Assembly (NCBI GenBank): GCA_020342235.1
Contig: CP073218.1
Span: 744,001-808,000, forward strand
Direction of reading: 5' to 3'
Length of the DNA: 64,000 nucleotides
Source of the DNA: Saccharomycopsis phalli
Lineage: Eukaryota > Ascomycota > Saccharomycetes > Ascoideales > Saccharomycopsidaceae
Shown here: positions 59,899 through 64,000 of the stretch, piece after piece
How the letters are laid out: every line of letters starts with the position of its first letter
Position numbering within the stretch: the first letter of the stretch is position 1
Notes under the pieces: generated by a model
What the model saw: only the letters and a program-made list of their open reading frames with translations
What the model was told of the DNA's origin: nothing
The model's database searches: none
Translations under genes and position numbers: made by a program

Positions 59899-60708
59899 CT
59901 ATTTTGCAGCCTTGACCATATCCAAAAACATCTCCTTGGAAATCTCATTGGACAACTCATCCTTCTTGCCATGGCCCAACTTCACGTCCTTCAATTCCTT
60001 CTCGGTGTTCACTTGGGTCTTCAACACTGCGTTGAACAACTTAATCACGCCTCGCTGGGCGGTTTTCTTCAACTTCTTTTCGTAATCCAACTGCTCCCGA
60101 ACATTCTCTTCATCCTGGGGCAACAAATCGGTGACGCGTGCCTTTTCGTCGCGTGCCTTTTTCTCGAGATTCAAGAGCCGGCGAGCCTTTTGCTCCAACT
60201 TTTCGTCCTCAAACTTCTTGATGACTTTTTTCTTTTGACGCGCAAGAATCGGGTCCTTTCGGTCATATGCCTTGAGGTGGGAGTTTAAAATGGAGTTTAC
60301 TGCGTTGGCAAACGACTCACTGTCGTTTTTCTTGGTCTTTTGCTTCTTTATTGGAAGAGACTCGGAGTCGGAGTCGGAGTCGGATTCCTGGCTACTGTCT
60401 TCACGCTCATCGCTCAATTCACTTTCGTCGCTCTGCTCCAATTTGATTTTGCTCTGATCTATTTTGCTCTGATCTATGTTGCTTTGGTCTATTTTGCTTT
60501 GATCTAATTTTGCTTTGCTCTTTTTTGCATCCGTCTTCATCTTTCCATCACTCTTCATCTCAGAACTACTTCTCTTGCTCCCCGTTTTTATCTCAGTCTT
60601 TTTACCATCATTCTTCAACTCAACCCCTCTACTATCCCTCTTTCCCCCCGTCTTGTCCTTATTTTTCTTATCCTTGACCTTATTCTCCTTTGCCAAATTT
60701 CTCGCCAT
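59899..60708 (-). CDS. RRP15: Ribosome biogenesis factor Rrp15
   Basis: 269-residue nucleolar protein of pre-60S particles, needed for early 27S pre-rRNA steps. The N-terminal half is Lys/Ser/Asp-rich with acidic patches (about 90-125) and a short QSKIDQSNIDQ repeat. The conserved C-terminal Rrp15 domain contains SFANAVNSILNSHLKAYDRKDPILARQKK and AQRGVIKLFNAVLKTQ. S. cerevisiae Rrp15 is 250 residues. Start ATG at 60708 faces KAR3 over a 65-bp spacer. An RRPE-like AAATTTTTTT lies at 60729. Confidence 0.92.
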   Translation of the reverse strand: MARNLAKENKVKDKKNKDKTGGKRDSRGVELKNDGKKTEIKTGSKRSSSEMKSDGKMKTDAKKSKAKLDQSKIDQSNIDQSKIDQSKIKLEQSDESELSDEREDSSQESDSDSDSESLPIKKQKTKKNDSESFANAVNSILNSHLKAYDRKDPILARQKKKVIKKFEDEKLEQKARRLLNLEKKARDEKARVTDLLPQDEENVREQLDYEKKLKKTAQRGVIKLFNAVLKTQVNTEKELKDVKLGHGKKDELSNEISKEMFLDMVKAAK

Positions 60709-60773
60709 GGTTAAAGTCCATCTGCATGAAATTTTTTTCTTATCCTGCAGCCACCTTCACGTTGTTTACATTG
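60709..60773. promoter_or_regulatory. 65-bp divergent promoter, RRP15 / KAR3
   Basis: Very short shared promoter. The AAATTTTTTT run is RRPE-like for RRP15. Both transcripts must start within or overlapping this space if the annotated starts are right. Confidence 0.5.
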
Positions 60774-62783
60774 ATGAATGAATCCAAAATCCCACGCTTG
60801 GTCACCAAAAAAAAAAATGCCATCCTCGGGGACCACAGCGCAAATTCGTCACCGGAAATCATGAAACGCTCCTTTTCCGGAATCCCCGTTGCCAAAAAGG
60901 CCCTGACCCGTACCGTGTCGTTGGGATCACGAGAAATGGATACCGAAGCGATAAACAAGTGGAGAGACGAGGCACTAAGCAGCCAGGAGTTGGACTTTGA
61001 CACCATGCCGTTGGAGAAGAAGCTCCAGCTTCAGAAACTCAACAAGGAGTGTCAGGTCAAAAACACCGAGTTGGCCGAGCTCAAACGGAACGTGATGCTG
61101 TTGACCACAAACAAGCAGGAGCAGCAGTTGGAGATCCAGGTGCTTCACGACTCGTTGGAATCGCTCAGGAGCCAAATTGCACTGACCCAAGAAGAGTTGG
61201 CTGGGTTTCACGATCTTGCACAGGCGAAGCTACTGGGGTTGGACGAGAACTACGCGGTGGAGGTCCAGAGGCTCACGTCCAAAGCTGAAGAGGAGATTCT
61301 AAGCCATCAGAAGCAGTTTGAGCAGGTGGTGAACCAAGACGAGCCGGAATATCAGCGGGAGATTGTGAGACTACAAGGCGAGATTGCTGCAACCACCGAC
61401 AGGTTGCAGTCGATGGACGCCGAGCTCCAGCAGGGGGTGGCCGAGCTCAATGAGAAGCATGCGAGCAGCAAGCGGGAGTTTGTGGAGAGCAGCGAGCAGC
61501 AAAAGGGGGTGATAAAGAAGAGCATACATGCGCTCGACAGCGAGGGCGCGGATCTCCAGCAGGAGATTGCCAAGCTCGAAAAGAGCTTGAAGAGCAACAC
61601 CATCAAGCAGAGCCAGATCAACATCCAGTTGGCCAAGTACTCACACGTGACCCGGAAGTTGCAGGATCTGACGGTGGAGATCCGGGCGCGGCTTGACGGC
61701 ATGCGGCGTTCGCTACAGGAGAAGCGCCGCGGCATTGAAGACGCACAAGAGTACGTCAAATGGGCCGAAGAGCAGGTTGAGGCGATGGAACTGCAGCAGG
61801 AACTGCAGGAGCTCCGCCGGCGAATGCTCCACAACAAGCTCCAGGATCTCAAGGGCAACATCCGGGTGTACTGCCGGATCCGGCCGCCGGCGCCGGGCGA
61901 AGTGCCGGTCAACGCCGAGTTCCCCGAGGACGACGAGATCTACCTCAAGGACAAGAATGCGCTCTTTCGGTTTGACCGAGTGTTCCAAGCACACGTGACC
62001 AACCCTGACATTTATGAGGAGATCTCGCAGCTTGTGCGCAGCGCGCTTGACGGATTCAATGTATGCGTGTTTGCATATGGGCAGACTGGGTCCGGCAAGA
62101 CGCACACCATGAGCAGTGCAGACGGCATGATCCCGCTGGCGATTACCCAGCTTTTCGAGGCGAGTAGCGGGTGGAACTACAAGTTTGAGGGCCAGTTTAT
62201 GGAGATTTACAACGAGACGATCCACGATCTCTTGAAGAAGACCAAGCAGAAGCACGAGGTGCGGCACACGCAAACGACCACCAGCATCACCAACATGACC
62301 ACTGCACGGTTGGACTCGATTGCCACCGTGCACGGGCTACTTAACCAGGTGAATCGGAACAAGAGTGTTGCGTCTACCGAGGCCAACAGCCAGTCGTCGC
62401 GGTCGCATACGATTTTCCGGATCCTCATTGACGGGCACAACGCTCAGAACCGGTGCCAAGGGGTGCTCAACCTTATAGATCTAGCTGGTTCTGAGCGCTT
62501 GTCGCACTCGCAGGTCACGGGACACCGACTAAAGGAAACACAAGCAATCAACAAATCTCTAGCCTGCCTCGGGGACGTGATCCATGCGTTAGGCAGCCCT
62601 GGCCACGTACCGTACCGGAACAGTAAGTTGACGTATCTTCTCCAGCATTCGTTGAGTGGCGATAGCAAGACGTTGATGTTTGTGAACATTTCGCCCGACA
62701 GCCGGCATATTGGAGAAACCGTCAACTCGCTACGGTTTGCCACCAAGGTCAATGGCACGCGCATCAGAAACGTGGGGCATTAG
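60774..62783 (+). CDS. KAR3: Kinesin-14 motor Kar3
   Basis: 669-residue minus-end-directed kinesin-14, acting in karyogamy, spindle assembly and spindle positioning with light partners Cik1/Vik1. An N-terminal basic tail, a long coiled coil (about 75-350), the neck LQDLKGNIRVYCRIRPP (about residue 355), and a C-terminal motor with P-loop GQTGSGKTHT, switch I NSQSSRSH, switch II LIDLAGSER and the family SKLTYLLQHSLSGDSKTLMFVNISP. The C-terminal motor position and neck identify kinesin-14. Codon 455 (62136) is CTG in GMIP-CTG-AITQLF, where I recall S in S. cerevisiae Kar3 (GIIPSTISHIF). Start ATG 60774 is chosen because the frame upstream contains only in-frame ATGs in RRP15 promoter DNA. Confidence 0.95.
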   Translation: MNESKIPRLVTKKKNAILGDHSANSSPEIMKRSFSGIPVAKKALTRTVSLGSREMDTEAINKWRDEALSSQELDFDTMPLEKKLQLQKLNKECQVKNTELAELKRNVMLLTTNKQEQQLEIQVLHDSLESLRSQIALTQEELAGFHDLAQAKLLGLDENYAVEVQRLTSKAEEEILSHQKQFEQVVNQDEPEYQREIVRLQGEIAATTDRLQSMDAELQQGVAELNEKHASSKREFVESSEQQKGVIKKSIHALDSEGADLQQEIAKLEKSLKSNTIKQSQINIQLAKYSHVTRKLQDLTVEIRARLDGMRRSLQEKRRGIEDAQEYVKWAEEQVEAMELQQELQELRRRMLHNKLQDLKGNIRVYCRIRPPAPGEVPVNAEFPEDDEIYLKDKNALFRFDRVFQAHVTNPDIYEEISQLVRSALDGFNVCVFAYGQTGSGKTHTMSSADGMIPLAITQLFEASSGWNYKFEGQFMEIYNETIHDLLKKTKQKHEVRHTQTTTSITNMTTARLDSIATVHGLLNQVNRNKSVASTEANSQSSRSHTIFRILIDGHNAQNRCQGVLNLIDLAGSERLSHSQVTGHRLKETQAINKSLACLGDVIHALGSPGHVPYRNSKLTYLLQHSLSGDSKTLMFVNISPDSRHIGETVNSLRFATKVNGTRIRNVGH

Positions 62784-62875
62784 CCCGAGTCACGTGATTT
62801 ACCCCAACAAAGTCATATATAATCTTGTTGTTGCTACTTTTTTTTTTTTCTTCTCTCCTCAGTTTGCGTAACCCA
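62784..62875 (+). promoter_or_regulatory. POR1 promoter, 92 bp
   Basis: Contains CACGTGA (62791-62797), a CATATATAA box (62813-62821) and a polypyrimidine run (62838-62858) before the ATG. A compact, strong-looking promoter squeezed against KAR3. Confidence 0.6.
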
Positions 62876-63739
62876 ATGTCCATTCCCCCAACCTTTCCTG
62901 ATATCTCCAAGAACGTCAACAACTTGTTGACCAAGGACTTTTACCACTTGTCCAAGGCGGCAATTGATGTTAAGACCATTGCTCCAAACGGCGTGGCTTT
63001 TACCTTCAAGGGAAAAACCGGCAAGGACGACTCCATCAACGCCAACATCGAGACCAAGTACGCCGACAAGGCCTCTGGCTTGACCCTCACCCAAGGATGG
63101 ACCACCGCCAACGCATTGGACACAAAGTTGGAGCTTGTCGACGTGTTGTCGCCAGGCCTCAAGGCGGAGTTGTTGACCTCGGTGATTCCAAACGGCGCCA
63201 AGGGCGCAAAGTTGAACCTCTACTTCAACCAGCCAAAGGTCAACGTCAGAGCCTTCTTTGACTTGTTGAAGGGCCCAACATTTGCCGGTGACTTCACCGT
63301 CGGCCATGAGGGATACGTCGCCGGATCTGAGGTCGGCTACGACATCAGCAGCGGCAAGGTCACCAGATTGGCCGGATCCGTTGGCTACATCCACCCAATC
63401 TACGCTGTCTCCGTCACCGGAAGCAAGAACTTCAGCGTGTTCACCGCCTCCTACTTCCACAAGATCTCGCCATTGGTCGAGGCCGGCGCCAAGGCCACCT
63501 ACGACATCAACAGTCCAAGTGGCGGATCCAAGCCAGTCGGCATTGAGTTTGCCACCAAGTACTTGTTGGACCCAACCTCGTTTGTCAAGGCCAAGCTTGC
63601 CGACTCCGGATTGGCTGCCGTCTCCTACTCGCAGGTCTTGAGACCAGGCGTGACCTTGGGTCTCGGTGCTGCTTTTGATGCTCTCAGATTGGCCGAGCCA
63701 GTGCACAAGGTCGGTTTGAGCTTGTCCTTTGCCGCTTAG
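62876..63739 (+). CDS. POR1: Mitochondrial porin VDAC
   Basis: 287-residue outer-membrane beta-barrel that passes metabolites and ions. The start MSIPPTFPDISKNVNNLLTKDFYH is the family N-terminal helix. Nineteen-strand barrel pattern with GLTLTQGWTTANALDTKLEL, FTVGHEGYVAGSEVGYD and YSQVLRPGVTLGLGAAFDAL. Length as in S. cerevisiae Por1 (283). Codon use is strongly biased and CTG is absent, as in highly expressed CUG-Ser clade genes. The frame extends upstream but 62876 is the family start. Confidence 0.97.
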   Translation: MSIPPTFPDISKNVNNLLTKDFYHLSKAAIDVKTIAPNGVAFTFKGKTGKDDSINANIETKYADKASGLTLTQGWTTANALDTKLELVDVLSPGLKAELLTSVIPNGAKGAKLNLYFNQPKVNVRAFFDLLKGPTFAGDFTVGHEGYVAGSEVGYDISSGKVTRLAGSVGYIHPIYAVSVTGSKNFSVFTASYFHKISPLVEAGAKATYDINSPSGGSKPVGIEFATKYLLDPTSFVKAKLADSGLAAVSYSQVLRPGVTLGLGAAFDALRLAEPVHKVGLSLSFAA

Positions 63740-64000
63740 GGCAGTTTGATAGTGTGTTATTAAAATAAATATCGCCAATAGAATTGTGTAGAGTTGGTTT
63801 TGCGTGGTTTGTCATTGGCTGGATTCTCATTGGCTGTCTGCATAGATGGATTTTCCATGAGATTGCAAATCAATAGTATAATGGGCTGGAAAAATTATAT
63901 GGTTTTGTTTTATGATTGGTTGGGTTATTTCTAAAAATGTCTGTGTATTTATCAAATGTCTGCGTATTTATCAAGATGTACGTCGTATTTATCAGTGATT
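63740..64000. other. 3' flank of POR1 to window edge
   Basis: AT-rich, with short repeats GCGTATTTATCAA near the edge. No gene visible. Confidence 0.5.

Noticed and set aside
62784-62875. 5' UTR intron in POR1 (polypyrimidine run followed by CAG)
   Set aside because: The space is too small for a 5' splice site and branch point in addition to the promoter. The pyrimidine run is better read as a core promoter feature.
1-64000. CRISPR array
   Set aside because: The many regular repeats are head-to-tail minisatellites without unique spacers, in a eukaryotic genome.

Overview
The window is 64 kb of nuclear chromosome from a budding yeast (Saccharomycotina). Gene order, short intergenic spaces, near absence of introns and the protein families all fit this. 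Several in-frame CTG codons fall where relatives have serine (ROK1 codon 318, TAZ1 codon 184, KAR3 codon 455, and a CTG/TCG swap between two retrotransposon copies). This points to the CUG-Ser clade (Candida/Debaryomyces/Clavispora/Metschnikowia relatives). If so, CTG should be read as Ser in every protein here. Two respiratory complex I genes (an NDUFA8-type subunit and an NDUFAF5-type assembly factor) agree with a yeast that kept complex I, unlike Saccharomyces. The species cannot be named from the sequence.

Left part (1-29 kb): 3' part of CTF4, FAD1, RTG1, SFT2, PAT1, two C2H2 zinc-finger genes, MCM4, a PRY/CAP secreted protein, ATP20, tRNA-Glu(UUC), ROK1, SEC72, an NDUFAF5 homologue, two unrecognised probable mitochondrial genes, and tRNA-Phe(GAA).

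Middle (29.2-41.5 kb): a 12.2 kb stack of LTR elements sits 14 bp upstream of the tRNA-Phe gene. It holds two Ty3/gypsy-type elements (copy 1, 29232-34800; copy 2, 35872-41448), two solo LTRs of a second family, and one solo LTR of a third family inserted in one of those. The 5-bp target duplications show that nearly all of them used the same few bases, and they give the order of arrival: the oldest is farthest from the tRNA gene and the youngest is nearest. Each Ty3-type copy looks broken about once.

Right part (41.5-64 kb): an SRP1/TIP1 wall protein, NUP57, the NDUFA8-type subunit, COG2, an HMG-box regulator (ROX1/RFG1-like), a small GPI protein, TAZ1, RRP15, KAR3 and POR1 (VDAC). Mitochondrial functions are common across the window: ATP synthase subunit g, complex I, tafazzin and porin.

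Much of the intergenic DNA is short tandem repeats, often starting at or just after a stop codon. A roughly 110-150 bp dispersed intergenic sequence, not recognised as any known element, occurs at least six times, always in the same orientation and often followed by a tandem array. This element and the tRNA-Phe insertion stack are the two most interesting findings.
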